From assembly GCA_963662815.2 (NCBI GenBank), contig CAXXWA010000040.1, positions 248,001 to 312,000 of the forward strand: a DNA stretch of 64,000 bases, read 5' to 3'. The DNA is from JAPPHA01 sp963662815. Lineage in GTDB: Bacteria > Pseudomonadota > Alphaproteobacteria > Rhodobacterales > Rhodobacteraceae. Below the pieces are notes generated by a model, which had not been told where the DNA came from, made no database searches, and worked only from the letters and a program-made list of their open reading frames with translations. Both the position numbers and the translations under genes were made by a program. Shown one piece after another: positions 21,030-30,419 of the stretch. How positions within the stretch are numbered: the stretch's first letter is position 1; the number at the start of each line of letters is the position of its first letter.

Positions 21030-21529
21030 GGTTTGCTCCTTTCGGCGTCGGGTGCTGCAAGCCAAAGATCGTCTCGGACTTGTAACAGGCTTCCGGCGAC
21101 AGACAACCAGCGCAGCGAAACCGCAAGCGCATCAGTTCGAATTGGCGGACCCGCCCTCATGCGACAGCGGGCGCGAGACGGCGACACACACACCGGTGCG
21201 TGGACCGCCCGAACAGGCCCGTGTTTTCGATCAAAGCGGGCGCGGTCAAGGAAGGACTGGAACCCGACTCTCGGACCCGGGCGATGGCAGTCTGCCTGGT
21301 TGCAGCCAACTTCGGGGGAATATCCGGCATGAAGCTGCATCAGGATCCTGGAGCGACCTGAAAGACCCCGGCCCGCGGGCCGCCGACGCGGTCGGGGCTC
21401 GTCCCGCGGCAGCGCGACGCCGCCGTTGCGACGGCTGCGACCAACGCCTCGAAGCGCATCAAGAACCGGCGTTCGGAGGCGGCGGAGCGGCCCCGTTCGA
21501 ACCGCGCCGGCGGCTTCGGCCCTCCCGCG
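21030..21529. other. Gene-free stretch upstream of pccB
   Basis: Half a kilobase between pccB and the DUF4338 remnant. No family, RNA or clear repeat was recognised. The high GC content keeps several frames open by chance. Confidence 0.35.
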
Positions 21530-21850
21530 TCGCGCTCGCCGCGCAGGATCTCCCGGGCATCCTCGCGGTGCGGCAGGACGTAGACCCCCTTGCGCAACCT
21601 GCCATTGCCAGCGGTCTTCCCGATGCGCTGCCAACTGGCCGCGCGGCTGAACGAAGGCCCTGAACCGCGTCTCGTCGACAAACGTCTCGCAGAGAACGGG
21701 CCGAAGCCCGTGGAGGCGCTCCTGGTCGTCCGCTAGCAGCCGCGCCGCCACGGCCAGCGCCGAGGAGGCCAGGTTCTTCGAAGCCACCCATGGCATGAGC
21801 CGGTCGTGAAGGTCCGGCCCTAACGGGCCGAAATTGAAGCCGATATTTCC
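21530..21850 (-). pseudogene. DUF4338 (DruA-like) protein remnant
   Basis: Two frames together give the C-terminal signature of DUF4338, the domain of Druantia protein DruA and of related proteins carried by transposable elements. The first frame (about 21810-21660) reads LMPWVASKNLASSALA, then RPVLCETFVDETRFR. The continuation is one frame away (about 21650-21530): SRAASWQRIGKTAGNGRLRK and VYVLPHREDAREI. The family pattern is LPWV..NLAS..L, ETFVD..R.RG..Y.AANW..LG.T.GRGR. The N-terminal half is missing. It is a dead fragment between pccB and the divergent efflux gene. Confidence 0.6.
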
Positions 21851-22054
21851 CTGAATGCTTCCCCCGAACTCCGTGGCGAAGCACTCTTGCACTCCGTCGC
21901 GATGCAGGAAGCCGCCGACCCTTGTTTGGCTCAAGCTGACTTTGGCATACAGTCCCTCTTCTTCTTCTCGAATGGAGTCCTTCGCTTTGGGCTTTTCGGG
22001 AAGGCGCCAGTCATGGCATGCAAGTCCAATTGAGATGCCCGCAGGCGCGGCAAT

Positions 22055-23260
22055 ATGGAAACAAGCTTGTTCGATCGAACCACACCTCCGCAAATTTTGA
22101 CGCTCGTTCTCGTCGCTGCCCTCGCGTCGATGACGATGAACATCTTTCTGCCGTCCCTGCCAGCGATGGCGGAATACTTCGGCACTTCGCACTCTGTCAT
22201 GCAGTACGCAATTTCCGGGTACCTGTTCATGTGCGGTTTCGTGCAACTGGTGATCGGACCGCTCGCGGACAGGTTCGGCCGGCGGCCCGTCCTCTTGTCC
22301 ACGATTGCGCTCTTCGCCCTGGCATCTCTCGGCGCGACCGTCGCACCGAACGTCGAGACCTTCATGGTTTGCAGGGTCCTCCAAACAAGTATGGTTTCCG
22401 GCCTCGTGCTGTCGCGAACCATCGCCAGGGACATGGTCGGGCCGACGCGGGCGGCGAGCCTCATCGGTTACATCACGATGTGCATGGCGCTCGTGCCGAC
22501 CGCCGCACCCGTGATAGGAGGCGTCATGCAGGAACTGTTCGGCTGGACTGCCAACTTTCTGCTCCAGGCCGGCATTGCGCTCGCGACCCTTCTCCTGGTC
22601 TATTTCGATCTCGGGGAAACCGGCAGAAATCGGCCGTCGAGTTTCTCGGATCAGGTCCGGCAGTTCCCGGAACTGTTCCGTTCACGGAGATTCTGGGGGT
22701 ATTCCCTTACCTGCGCTTTCTCGACGGGAACCTTCTTTGCGTACCTGGGCGGAGGCCCGTTCATCGCGGCGCAGGTGTACGAACTCGAACCCGGGCAGAT
22801 CGGGTTGTACTTCACCTTCGCGCCGATCGGGTACCTGGTCGGCAACGGAATTGCAGGAAAGTTTTCGGTCCGGTTCGGCAGGCAACGGATGGTCGTGCTT
22901 GGGACGACCGTCATCGCCTCCGGCATGGCGGCGGCGCTGCTGTTTCAGGCCCTCGGCGCGACCCATCCGCTATCCTTTTTTGCCTTCACGGTGTTTATCG
23001 GACTCGGCAACGGACTCGCTCTTCCCAGCGCGAACGCCGGAATGCTGATGGTTCGTCCCGAACTCGCCGGCGCGGCATCCGGCCTCGGCGGTTCGCTGAC
23101 CACCCTTGGCGGCGGCGTGCTCGCGATTGCCACCGGCAACCTGCTTGCGCTAGGCAACAACACGACAACGATGCTGCTTTGCATTCTTGCCCCCGGCGTC
23201 GCCGCCGTCGCGTCAGCGATCTGGACGGTCAGCATCGAACGTCGAATGCGAAATACCTGA
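22055..23260 (+). CDS. Bcr/CflA family multidrug efflux MFS transporter
   Basis: 401 residues with 12 predicted membrane helices. The first loop has GPLADRFGRRPVLL, the MFS A-motif, and the drug:proton antiporter motif C region reads VPTAAPVIGGVMQELFGW, both typical of the Bcr/CflA group. Members export bicyclomycin, sulphonamides, chloramphenicol-like drugs or dipeptides such as cysteinyl compounds. A short gap of 87 bases leads to coxG on the same strand, so the two may share a transcript although no functional link is known. Confidence 0.88.
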   Translation: METSLFDRTTPPQILTLVLVAALASMTMNIFLPSLPAMAEYFGTSHSVMQYAISGYLFMCGFVQLVIGPLADRFGRRPVLLSTIALFALASLGATVAPNVETFMVCRVLQTSMVSGLVLSRTIARDMVGPTRAASLIGYITMCMALVPTAAPVIGGVMQELFGWTANFLLQAGIALATLLLVYFDLGETGRNRPSSFSDQVRQFPELFRSRRFWGYSLTCAFSTGTFFAYLGGGPFIAAQVYELEPGQIGLYFTFAPIGYLVGNGIAGKFSVRFGRQRMVVLGTTVIASGMAAALLFQALGATHPLSFFAFTVFIGLGNGLALPSANAGMLMVRPELAGAASGLGGSLTTLGGGVLAIATGNLLALGNNTTTMLLCILAPGVAAVASAIWTVSIERRMRNT

Positions 23261-23347
23261 TCCGGAGCTTGCAAAGCCCTTTGCCAGTTGCCTATTCACG
23301 ACAATCCGAAGAATTCGCCGACAACCAGCCGCCGGGAGGTGCGCGCA

Positions 23348-23794
23348 ATGAATCTCGACGGTGAACAGATCGTCCCGGCCGGACGCAAGGAAGTCTGGAA
23401 CGCACTTTACTCTCCGGATGTCCTGCAACGCTGCATCCCCGGTTGCGAGACGGTCCGTGGCTCTCCGGGCGAAGGCGAGGTCGAGGTCGTCGCGACCCAG
23501 AAGGTCGGCCCGGTCAAGGCAAGGTTCAAGGTCATTATCGCGCTTTCCGACATCCGGCCCTACGAAAGCGTAACTCTGAATGGCCAGGGAAGCGGCGGCG
23601 TGGCCGGGTTTGCACGCGGCGCGGCGCGGGTGAAGCTCTCCGACCTCGACGCGAAGACCCTGGTCCAGTATGACGCCGAATTCGCGGTCGGCGGCAAGCT
23701 GGCGCAGATCGGATCGCGGATCGTGCGAGGCGTTGCCCGAAAGTTCATTGATCGCTGTTTCGAAAACCTTCGTAGAGACTTCGAAGGCGGCTGA
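23348..23794 (+). CDS. coxG: CoxG-like SRPBCC protein
   Basis: 148 residues, a CoxG family member with an SRPBCC (START-like) fold. The start ATG 23348 has GGGAGG eight bases upstream and gives the typical MNLDGEQIVPAGRKEVW. Later come SPDVLQRCIPGCE, GPVKARFKV and GKLAQIGSRIVRGVARKF. In CO dehydrogenase systems CoxG helps anchor the enzyme to the membrane and deliver electrons to quinones. The other cox accessory genes (coxD, coxE, xdhC) are 18 kb away, so the gene is separated from its usual cluster. Many CoxG relatives serve other molybdenum hydroxylases. Confidence 0.85.
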   Translation: MNLDGEQIVPAGRKEVWNALYSPDVLQRCIPGCETVRGSPGEGEVEVVATQKVGPVKARFKVIIALSDIRPYESVTLNGQGSGGVAGFARGAARVKLSDLDAKTLVQYDAEFAVGGKLAQIGSRIVRGVARKFIDRCFENLRRDFEGG

Positions 23795-23821
23795 AGACCG
23801 GAGGCATCGCCGTCTCCGCCC

Positions 23822-23847
23822 GCCCGCGTGCCTGCATCGACGCGGGC
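23822..23847. terminator. Candidate bidirectional hairpin between convergent genes
   Basis: A perfect 8-base stem, GCCCGCGT (23822-23829) with ACGCGGGC (23840-23847), and a 10-base loop lies between the coxG stop and the stop of the convergent GMC oxidoreductase gene. There is no clear T-run, so it is a weak terminator candidate. Confidence 0.35.
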
Positions 23848-23851
23848 CGGC

Positions 23852-25513
23852 CTATCTCTGCACGTTCCGCCAGTCCGGGTGAATCCAGGAAGCGGCATTC
23901 GAGGGAGGCAGCGGAGGCTTTCCGATGATGTGATCGGAGGCCTTCTCGCCAACCATGATCGTCGGTCCGTTCGTGTTTCCGTTGGTGATGCGCGGAAAGA
24001 TCGAACTGTCCGCGACGCGGAGGCCCTCGACGCCGACGACGCGGCAGTGCGGATCTACAACCGTCATGGATTCATCGGACGAGCCCATCCTGCAGGTCCC
24101 GCACGGGTGGTAGGCGCTCTCGGCGTAACGCCGGACAAATGAATCGAGTTGGGCATCGGTCCGAACATCCGGCCCCGGAAGAATCTCGCGACCCGCATAC
24201 GGTCGCATGGCTGGTTGCTCAATGATTTCCCTGGCGAACCGGATTGCGCGGCGGAACTCCTCCCAGTCATCCTCCTTGCTCATGTAGTTGAAGGAGATGA
24301 CCGGAGGATCGCGGGGGTCGGCCGAACGAAGCGTGACTTCCCCGCGTGAACGCGAGCGCATCGGGCCGGCGTGAACCTGGAAGCCGTGCTCAGCCGCCGG
24401 TGCCGTCCCGTCGTAGTGAACGGCGATGGGAAGGAAATGGAACTGGATGTCGGGATAGTCGACGCCCGGCCCCGAGCGGATGAACGCGGCGGACTCGAAC
24501 TGGTTGGACGCGCCGGGGCCTGTCCGCGTCAACAGCCATCTCGCGCCGACCCACGCCTTTCCAAGGGGATTCCAGTACCTGTAAAGCGTGATCGGCTTCA
24601 GACAGGCTTGCTGAACATAGACCTCCAGATGATCCTGGAGGTTCTTGCCGACCCCGGGCCGGTCCGCGACGACATGAATTCCATGCGCTTCAAGTTCCTG
24701 TCTCGGGCCGATTCCCGACAGGAGAAGCAGCTTCGGGGAATTTATCGAAGATGCAGCAAGAATCACTTCGCGCCGTGCATTCACCATAGACTTGCGGCGT
24801 CCGTGCCTGATTTCCACGCCGGTCGCGCACCCTCGTCGGATCGTGATCTTCTGCGCGAATCCCCTGACAAGCCTTACCCCGGGCCGCTTCAGGGCCGAAC
24901 TCAGGTACGCCCGCGCCGCGGACCACCGCCGCCCCTGCCAGATGGTCTGCTCCATCGGGCCGAAGCCTTCCTGCTTCTCGCCATTGTAGTCTTCGGTGAC
25001 CTCGTAGCCCGCTTCCCGGCCAGCATCGACAAACGCCCGAAAAAGCGGGTTTTCGCGCGCGCCCCTGATGACATGAAGGGGGCCGCCTGTTCCGCGCCAG
25101 GCCGCATCGCCGCCGTGGCCGCAGTCGTGCCAGTCCTCCATCCGCTGGAAGTAGGGCAACACGTCCGCAAAGGACCAGCCGTCTGCGCCGCGGGCCGCCC
25201 AGTGATCGAAGTCGCGTGCGTGGCCGCGCACGTAAACCATTCCATTGATCGAAGAGGATCCGCCCACGAGCTTTCCACGCGGGGTCGCGAGGCGGCGACC
25301 GTCCAGTTGCGGTTCCGGCTCGCTCCGGAATCCCCAGTCGTAGCGGCGCATTCTCATCGGATACGATAGCGCGCCGGGCATCTGGATGAACGGCCCCGCA
25401 TCGCTGCCACCGTATTCTATGACGATCACTGAGAAGCGTCCGTCCTCCGAGAGGCGGTCGGCGAGCACGCAGCCGGCGGATCCGGCGCCCACGATCACAT
25501 AGTCCGCTTCCAT
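23852..25513 (-). CDS. GMC family FAD oxidoreductase (choline dehydrogenase-like)
   Basis: 553 residues from ATG 25513. FAD-binding fold: DYVIVGAGSAGCVLADRLSE; GMC signature 1 region: GKLVGGSSSINGMVYVRG; signature 2: ASSINSPKLLLLSGIGP; C-terminal active-site region with the catalytic His/Asn pattern in YHPCGTCRMG and ITNGNTNGPTIMVGEKA. Members oxidise alcohols such as choline, polyethylene glycol or long-chain alcohols. Similarity is closest to BetA-type proteins, but betB, betI and betC are absent here and the substrate cannot be set from sequence alone. It is convergent with coxG. Confidence 0.85.
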   Translation of the reverse strand: MEADYVIVGAGSAGCVLADRLSEDGRFSVIVIEYGGSDAGPFIQMPGALSYPMRMRRYDWGFRSEPEPQLDGRRLATPRGKLVGGSSSINGMVYVRGHARDFDHWAARGADGWSFADVLPYFQRMEDWHDCGHGGDAAWRGTGGPLHVIRGARENPLFRAFVDAGREAGYEVTEDYNGEKQEGFGPMEQTIWQGRRWSAARAYLSSALKRPGVRLVRGFAQKITIRRGCATGVEIRHGRRKSMVNARREVILAASSINSPKLLLLSGIGPRQELEAHGIHVVADRPGVGKNLQDHLEVYVQQACLKPITLYRYWNPLGKAWVGARWLLTRTGPGASNQFESAAFIRSGPGVDYPDIQFHFLPIAVHYDGTAPAAEHGFQVHAGPMRSRSRGEVTLRSADPRDPPVISFNYMSKEDDWEEFRRAIRFAREIIEQPAMRPYAGREILPGPDVRTDAQLDSFVRRYAESAYHPCGTCRMGSSDESMTVVDPHCRVVGVEGLRVADSSIFPRITNGNTNGPTIMVGEKASDHIIGKPPLPPSNAASWIHPDWRNVQR

Positions 25514-25690
25514 TTCATCTAGCCAATTGCGGGGCACCAACCGACTTCATGCGCCCGGATTGCGGCTGCGTGGAAGCCGGCGCGCGCCCTGATCCCTTGA
25601 TCGAAGGCGCCCGAGCAACCATTGCAGCGCGCAAGCGCCGAGGTGGGTCAATCCGAGACACAGGCGTCGAACCCGGCGGCGACACGTCGA

Positions 25691-26389
25691 TCATCCGGCG
25701 GGTTCGCCCGCGCCGCCGTTGGCGTTCGACCAGAGGAAGGGATCATCGAGAAATGCCTCGACCTCGCTGAGCCTGCCGGCATCGAAGACTGCGTTCCGAC
25801 GGCATTCAGCGAGGACATCCCGCCATGTCGCCAGCGCGTGCAGCCTTAGTCCGTTCTCGCGAAGTTCGCGCCGGGCCTCCGGAAAGATGTCGTAGAAGAA
25901 GATCACGATCGCATCGGAGACGACGGCGCCGGCACTGCGCAATGCATCGCAGAATCGGATCTTGCTGCCGCCGTTGGTCGCGAGGTCCTCGACGAGAAGC
26001 ACTCTCTGTCCGTCGCGAATGTCTCCCTCGACCTGCGCCGCGCGACCGAATCCCTTCGGCTTCTTTCTCACGTACTGCATCGGCAGTTCCATCTTGTCCG
26101 CGATCCACGCCGCGAAAGGTATTCCGGCTGTCTCGCCGCCGGCGACGGCGTCTAGGCCTTGAAACCCGACTTCCCTGAGCAGAATCGAGACGGAGAAATC
26201 CATCAGCGTGTTGCGGACGCGGGGATACGAAATGACCTTCCTGCAATCGACGTACACCGGACTCGCAAGACCCGAGGTCAGCACGAACGGCTTTTCTGGC
26301 CGAACGTCGACAGCGCCGATTTCCAGGAGCATTTTCGCGGTCGTCGAAGCCATGAAGTCGCGGTCGGGAAAGGCGCCGGAAAAGCTCAT
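25691..26389 (-). CDS. pyrE: Orotate phosphoribosyltransferase
   Basis: 232 residues. The PRPP-binding loop is RVLLVEDLATNGGSK, with the upstream hood region VLTSGLASPVYVDCRK and the AVAGGETAGIPFAAWIA block. It joins orotate with phosphoribosyl pyrophosphate in de novo pyrimidine synthesis. The C-terminal 30 residues extend past the core fold, as in alphaproteobacterial forms. It stands alone, with 177 bases to the GMC gene and 108 bases to pntB on the same strand. Confidence 0.93.
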   Translation of the reverse strand: MSFSGAFPDRDFMASTTAKMLLEIGAVDVRPEKPFVLTSGLASPVYVDCRKVISYPRVRNTLMDFSVSILLREVGFQGLDAVAGGETAGIPFAAWIADKMELPMQYVRKKPKGFGRAAQVEGDIRDGQRVLLVEDLATNGGSKIRFCDALRSAGAVVSDAIVIFFYDIFPEARRELRENGLRLHALATWRDVLAECRRNAVFDAGRLSEVEAFLDDPFLWSNANGGAGEPAG

Positions 26390-26497
26390 CTCAACCTGCC
26401 TCCAGGGAAAGGGCGCGCGGCGTCATGTCCGGCCAGGGCGTCGCCGCTTCTTCCGGCCAGATCCCGAACGGAATGCACAGTGACTCCGGCGCCTGCA

Positions 26498-27880
26498 CTA
26501 CTGGACAAGTCCCAGAAGCTGATCAAGCGTCGCTTTCGCATCGCCGTACAGCATGCGCGTATTCTCTTTGTAGAACAGCGGATTCTCGATCCCGGAGTAG
26601 CCGGTGCCGTGCCCGCGCTTGCAAACGATCACCGACGTCGCATTCCAGACCTCGAGTACGGGCATGCCCGCGATCGGGCTGTTCGGATCCTCCTGGGCCG
26701 CGGGGTTCACGATGTCGTTCGATCCGATCACGACCGCGACATCTGTTTCGGGGAAGTCGGCGTTTATCTCCGCCATTTCGAGGACGATGTCGTATGGGAC
26801 CTTGACCTCGGCAAGCAGGACGTTCATGTGGCCTGGCAAGCGGCCGGCGACCGGATGAATCGCGAAGCGCACCTGCTTTCCGCTGGCGCGCAGTCTCCGC
26901 ACAAGTTCGGAAACCGAAGTCTGCGCCTGCGCAACAGCCATGCCGTAGCCAGGAACGATGATCACCGACTGCGCATTGTCGAGCTGCGCCGCCACCGTCT
27001 GGGCATCGGTTGCCACCATTTCGCCGTCGATGTCGATTGATTCTCCGGCGCCGGTTCCGAAGCCGCCCAGGATCACCGAAATGAACGACCGGTTCATCGC
27101 CCGGCACATGATGTAGCTGAGGATCGCGCCAGATGCACCGACAAGCGCGCCCGTGACGATCAAAAGGTCGTTTCCGAGCAGAAAGCCGGTGGCCGCAGCA
27201 GCCCATCCCGAATAGCTGTTGAGCATAGAGACCACGACCGGCATGTCCGCGCCGCCGATCGCCATGACCAGGTGAGCGCCCAGAATCAGCGCCAGGAGCG
27301 TCATCGCATATAGCGTCCAGCTTCCGGAACCGCCGAGATACATGGCCAGGAGCGCGAACGAGGCGATCACGGCCAGCAGGTTCAGGAGGTGCCGGCCGGG
27401 AATCGTCAATGGTTTGCCGGACAGCTGGCCGGAGAGCTTGCCGTAGGCCACCACGGACCCTGTGAAGGTGACCGCACCGATGAACACGCCGAGGAAGATC
27501 TCCACCTCATGGATGATGATTTCCGCGGCATCCTCCATGTGCGGCCCGGCCAGATCCGAATTGATGCCGATGAACACGGCAGCTAGGCCGACGAAACTGT
27601 GCAGCGCGGCGACGAGCTGCGGCATTTCCGTCATTTTGACGCGTCTGGCGACGACGATTCCGGCGATCGCGCCGCCCGCAAGCAACGGCACCAGAATGAC
27701 GTAGGACCAGCCGTCGACCTCCGGGCCGAATATCGTCGCGAACACAGCGAGCGCCATGCCGACGATTCCGAACCAGATCGCCCGCTTAGCCTTCTCCTGG
27801 TTGCTCAGGCCGCCCAGAGCGAGAATGAAGAGGACGCTCGCGGCAATGTAGGCGGCTGTGACAAGTCCTGATTCCATCAT
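26498..27880 (-). CDS. pntB: NAD(P) transhydrogenase subunit beta
   Basis: 460 residues. The first 270 or so form about nine membrane helices (proton channel, domain II). The C-terminal domain III binds NADP(H): IVPGYGMAVAQAQ, VRFAIHPVAGRLPGHMNVLL, and VVIGSNDIVNPAA followed by GYSGIENPLF. With PntA it uses the proton gradient to drive hydride transfer from NADH to NADP+, giving NADPH for biosynthesis. The gene follows pntA after 10 bases on the same strand. Confidence 0.95.
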   Translation of the reverse strand: MMESGLVTAAYIAASVLFILALGGLSNQEKAKRAIWFGIVGMALAVFATIFGPEVDGWSYVILVPLLAGGAIAGIVVARRVKMTEMPQLVAALHSFVGLAAVFIGINSDLAGPHMEDAAEIIIHEVEIFLGVFIGAVTFTGSVVAYGKLSGQLSGKPLTIPGRHLLNLLAVIASFALLAMYLGGSGSWTLYAMTLLALILGAHLVMAIGGADMPVVVSMLNSYSGWAAAATGFLLGNDLLIVTGALVGASGAILSYIMCRAMNRSFISVILGGFGTGAGESIDIDGEMVATDAQTVAAQLDNAQSVIIVPGYGMAVAQAQTSVSELVRRLRASGKQVRFAIHPVAGRLPGHMNVLLAEVKVPYDIVLEMAEINADFPETDVAVVIGSNDIVNPAAQEDPNSPIAGMPVLEVWNATSVIVCKRGHGTGYSGIENPLFYKENTRMLYGDAKATLDQLLGLVQ

Positions 27881-27890
27881 CCCGATCCAA

Positions 27891-29465
27891 TCAAGATTTC
27901 TGGAACATCTGCAGCATGCGCCGCGTGACGAGGAAGCCGCCGACGATGTTGATCGCCGCGATCAACACGGACACTCCGGCCAGGAAAGTGACGAGGATGC
28001 TTCCGCTGCCAAGCTGCAGGAGTGCGCCAAGAATGATAATGCCTGAAATGGCGTTGGTGATGGACATGAGGGGCGTGTGCAGCGCGTGATTGACGTTCCA
28101 GATCACCTGGTATCCGACGAAGCACGCCAGAGCGAAAACCACGAAATGCTGCATGAAGGCCGGCGGTGCGTAAATTCCGGCCGCCAGCATGACAATTCCG
28201 CCTGCAACCAGCATTGCGATCTGCCAGATTCCGGCTTTCCGCTGCGCCCGCGCCTGCTCCGCGGCAGCCAGTTCAGCCTGCGCCTCAGGCGAGTGGGCGG
28301 GCGCGGGTTTCGTTGGAAGGACCGCGGTCGCGACGACCCTAGGCGGCGGAGGCGGATAGGTGACTTCTCCGGCGTGCACCACCGTCGCGCCGCGAATTAC
28401 GTCATCGTCCATGTCGTGGTTGATGACTCCGTCGTTTTCCGGCGTCAGATCATCAATGAGATGGCAGATATTCGTTGCATAGAGCGCCGACGACTGCGCT
28501 GCCATTCGGCCGGGGAGATCCGTGTAGCCGATGACCGTCACCCCGTTCTCCGTCACGATCCGTTCGTCGGCGACGGTCAGTTCGCAGTTGCCGCCCTGTT
28601 CCGCAGCGAGATCCACGATGACCGACCCGGGCTTCATGGCCGAGACCATGTCCGCAAGCCAGAGCTTCGGAGCATCGTGACCGGGGATGAGCGCGGTGGT
28701 CACGACGATGTCCACTTCCGGTGCTTGAGCGCGGAAGAGTTCGAGCTGCTTTGAGCGGAACTCGGGGCTCGAAGGCGCCGCGTACCCGCCCTCGCCGGAT
28801 GCATCCTCGTCGAAATCCAGGAAGAGGAACTCTGCGCCAAGCGACTCGATCTGTTCGGCGACCTCGCGGCGGACGTCGAAGGCGCGAACGACCGCGCCGA
28901 GCGCCTGGGCTGCGCCTATAGCCGCCAGCCCGGCAACGCCCGCGCCGATCACGAGGACGATCGCCGGCGGAATCTTTCCGGCAGCCGTCACCTGCCCGGT
29001 GAAAAACCGACCGAAGTTGCTGCCTGCCTCAATCACAGCCCGGTAGCCCGCGACGTTCGCCATCGAACTCAGCGCATCCATTTTCTGCGCCCGGCTGATG
29101 CGCGGAACCATGTCCATTGCGATGACGCTTGCGCCGGACGCCTGAGCCGACTCGAGCTGCGCCCCATTGCGAGCGGGATAGAATAGGCTGACGAGTAGCT
29201 GACCCTCTCGGAGCAGTTCGAGTTCCCCGGCGTCAGGAGGCCGGATCTTCGCGACGATGTCCGCAGTTTTCCACAGTTCCTCCGCCGACTCGGCGACCCT
29301 CACGCCGGCTTCTGCGTATTCGGAGTCCGAAAATCCCGCGGCAGCACCGGCCCCCGCCTCGATGATGCAGCCGTGCCCGAAGCTGGCGAGAGTCGCCGCG
29401 GATGCCGGGGTCATCGCCACACGCGTCTCCTCCGGAAATGATTCTGCCGGGGTGCCAATCAGCAT
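27891..29465 (-). CDS. pntA: NAD(P) transhydrogenase subunit alpha (fused alpha1-alpha2)
   Basis: 524 residues from ATG 29465, which gives the typical MLIGTPAESFPEETRVAMTP. Domain I binds NAD(H) (about 1-385; VLVIGAGVAGLAAIGAAQAL is the dinucleotide fold). A charged linker with a proline run and EAQAELAAAEQARAQRK leads to four membrane helices near the C-terminus. Some relatives split this protein into PntAA and PntAB; here it is one chain. It is first in the pntAB operon. Upstream frames remain open but lack family character. Confidence 0.95.
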   Translation of the reverse strand: MLIGTPAESFPEETRVAMTPASAATLASFGHGCIIEAGAGAAAGFSDSEYAEAGVRVAESAEELWKTADIVAKIRPPDAGELELLREGQLLVSLFYPARNGAQLESAQASGASVIAMDMVPRISRAQKMDALSSMANVAGYRAVIEAGSNFGRFFTGQVTAAGKIPPAIVLVIGAGVAGLAAIGAAQALGAVVRAFDVRREVAEQIESLGAEFLFLDFDEDASGEGGYAAPSSPEFRSKQLELFRAQAPEVDIVVTTALIPGHDAPKLWLADMVSAMKPGSVIVDLAAEQGGNCELTVADERIVTENGVTVIGYTDLPGRMAAQSSALYATNICHLIDDLTPENDGVINHDMDDDVIRGATVVHAGEVTYPPPPPRVVATAVLPTKPAPAHSPEAQAELAAAEQARAQRKAGIWQIAMLVAGGIVMLAAGIYAPPAFMQHFVVFALACFVGYQVIWNVNHALHTPLMSITNAISGIIILGALLQLGSGSILVTFLAGVSVLIAAINIVGGFLVTRRMLQMFQKS

Positions 29466-29672
29466 CGTTCTCTCTGCCCTTCCCTTGTATCCCGCGAACC
29501 CGGCGCCATGCTTCCCGCGCAGCAATGCCAGAATGGAAACCCGATCCGGATCGCGCCGCTTCCTGCCAGAATTTCAAGGCAAACTACAGTCCCGGGCCGG
29601 CGGATTCGTCGGCAAAGGTTCTCCGGCATCCGCGTGCCCCGTGTTGCTGCCGTTTTTGTTGCCGGAATGCGG

Positions 29673-30419
29673 TCAAACCGCCAGCTTGTCCATGATGTCA
29701 TCCGGAATTTCGATGTTGGTGGTCACGGTCTGCACGTCGTCGTCCTCCTCGAGGGCATCTACGAGCCGCATGATCTTCTGCGCACCCTCGAGATCGAGCG
29801 GCATCGTCGTGACCGGCTTCCAGATCAGTTTCGACGACTCGGATTCTCCGAATGCCGTTTCGAGCGACTGGGAAACATCGTTGAGGTCACGCGAATCGCA
29901 ATAGATCTCGTGGCTTTCTTCCGAGCTCTCGACATCTTCGGCGCCGGCTTCAACCGCCGCCTCGAGCATGTCATCCGCGCTGCCGGTGCCACCCGGATAA
30001 AGAACGAGACCCTTGCGTTCGAACAGGAAGGCGACGGCCCCGGTTTCGGCAAGGCTTCCTCCGGCCTTCCCGAGTATCGACCGCACGCTCGAGGCGGTTC
30101 GGTTCCGGTTGTCGGTCATCGTTTCGACGATGATTGCGACGCCGTCCGGGCCATAGCCCTCATACCGGATTTCCTCGAAGTTTTCGCCGTCAGCGCCGGA
30201 CGCCTTTGCGATTGCCCGCTCAATCACGTCCTTCGGAACCGAATTCGACTTGGCTTCCTTGACCGCAAGCCTGAGCCTCGGATTCTTGTCAGGATCGGGG
30301 TCGCCTTGGCGGGCGGCAACGGTGACTTCCCTCGCCAGCCTCGAGAAGAGCCTGGAACGCGCAGCGTCCTGCCGGTTCTTTCTATGCTGAATGTTTGCCC
30401 ATTTCGAATGGCCGGCCAT
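29673..30419 (-). CDS. yebC: YebC/PmpR family DNA-binding regulatory protein
   Basis: 248 residues, opening with the invariant MAGHSKWANIQHRKNRQDA. The three-domain TACO1/YebC architecture is complete, with KDVIERAIAKASG, YEGYGPDGVAIIVE and a strongly acidic third domain. The family has been described both as transcription regulators and, more recently, as translation factors easing ribosome stalling at proline runs. A 7-base-pair hairpin (30481-30499) sits about 60 bases upstream in the leader. In relatives the gene is often near ruvC or ymdB; here ymdB is 11 kb away. Confidence 0.95.
   Translation of the reverse strand: MAGHSKWANIQHRKNRQDAARSRLFSRLAREVTVAARQGDPDPDKNPRLRLAVKEAKSNSVPKDVIERAIAKASGADGENFEEIRYEGYGPDGVAIIVETMTDNRNRTASSVRSILGKAGGSLAETGAVAFLFERKGLVLYPGGTGSADDMLEAAVEAGAEDVESSEESHEIYCDSRDLNDVSQSLETAFGESESSKLIWKPVTTMPLDLEGAQKIMRLVDALEEDDDVQTVTTNIEIPDDIMDKLAV

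Noticed and set aside
20930..22384. 484-codon minus-strand frame upstream of pccB as a full gene
   Set aside because: Only a part near 21660-21810 resembles a protein family (DUF4338); the ends overlap the MFS gene and pccB and have no conserved text.
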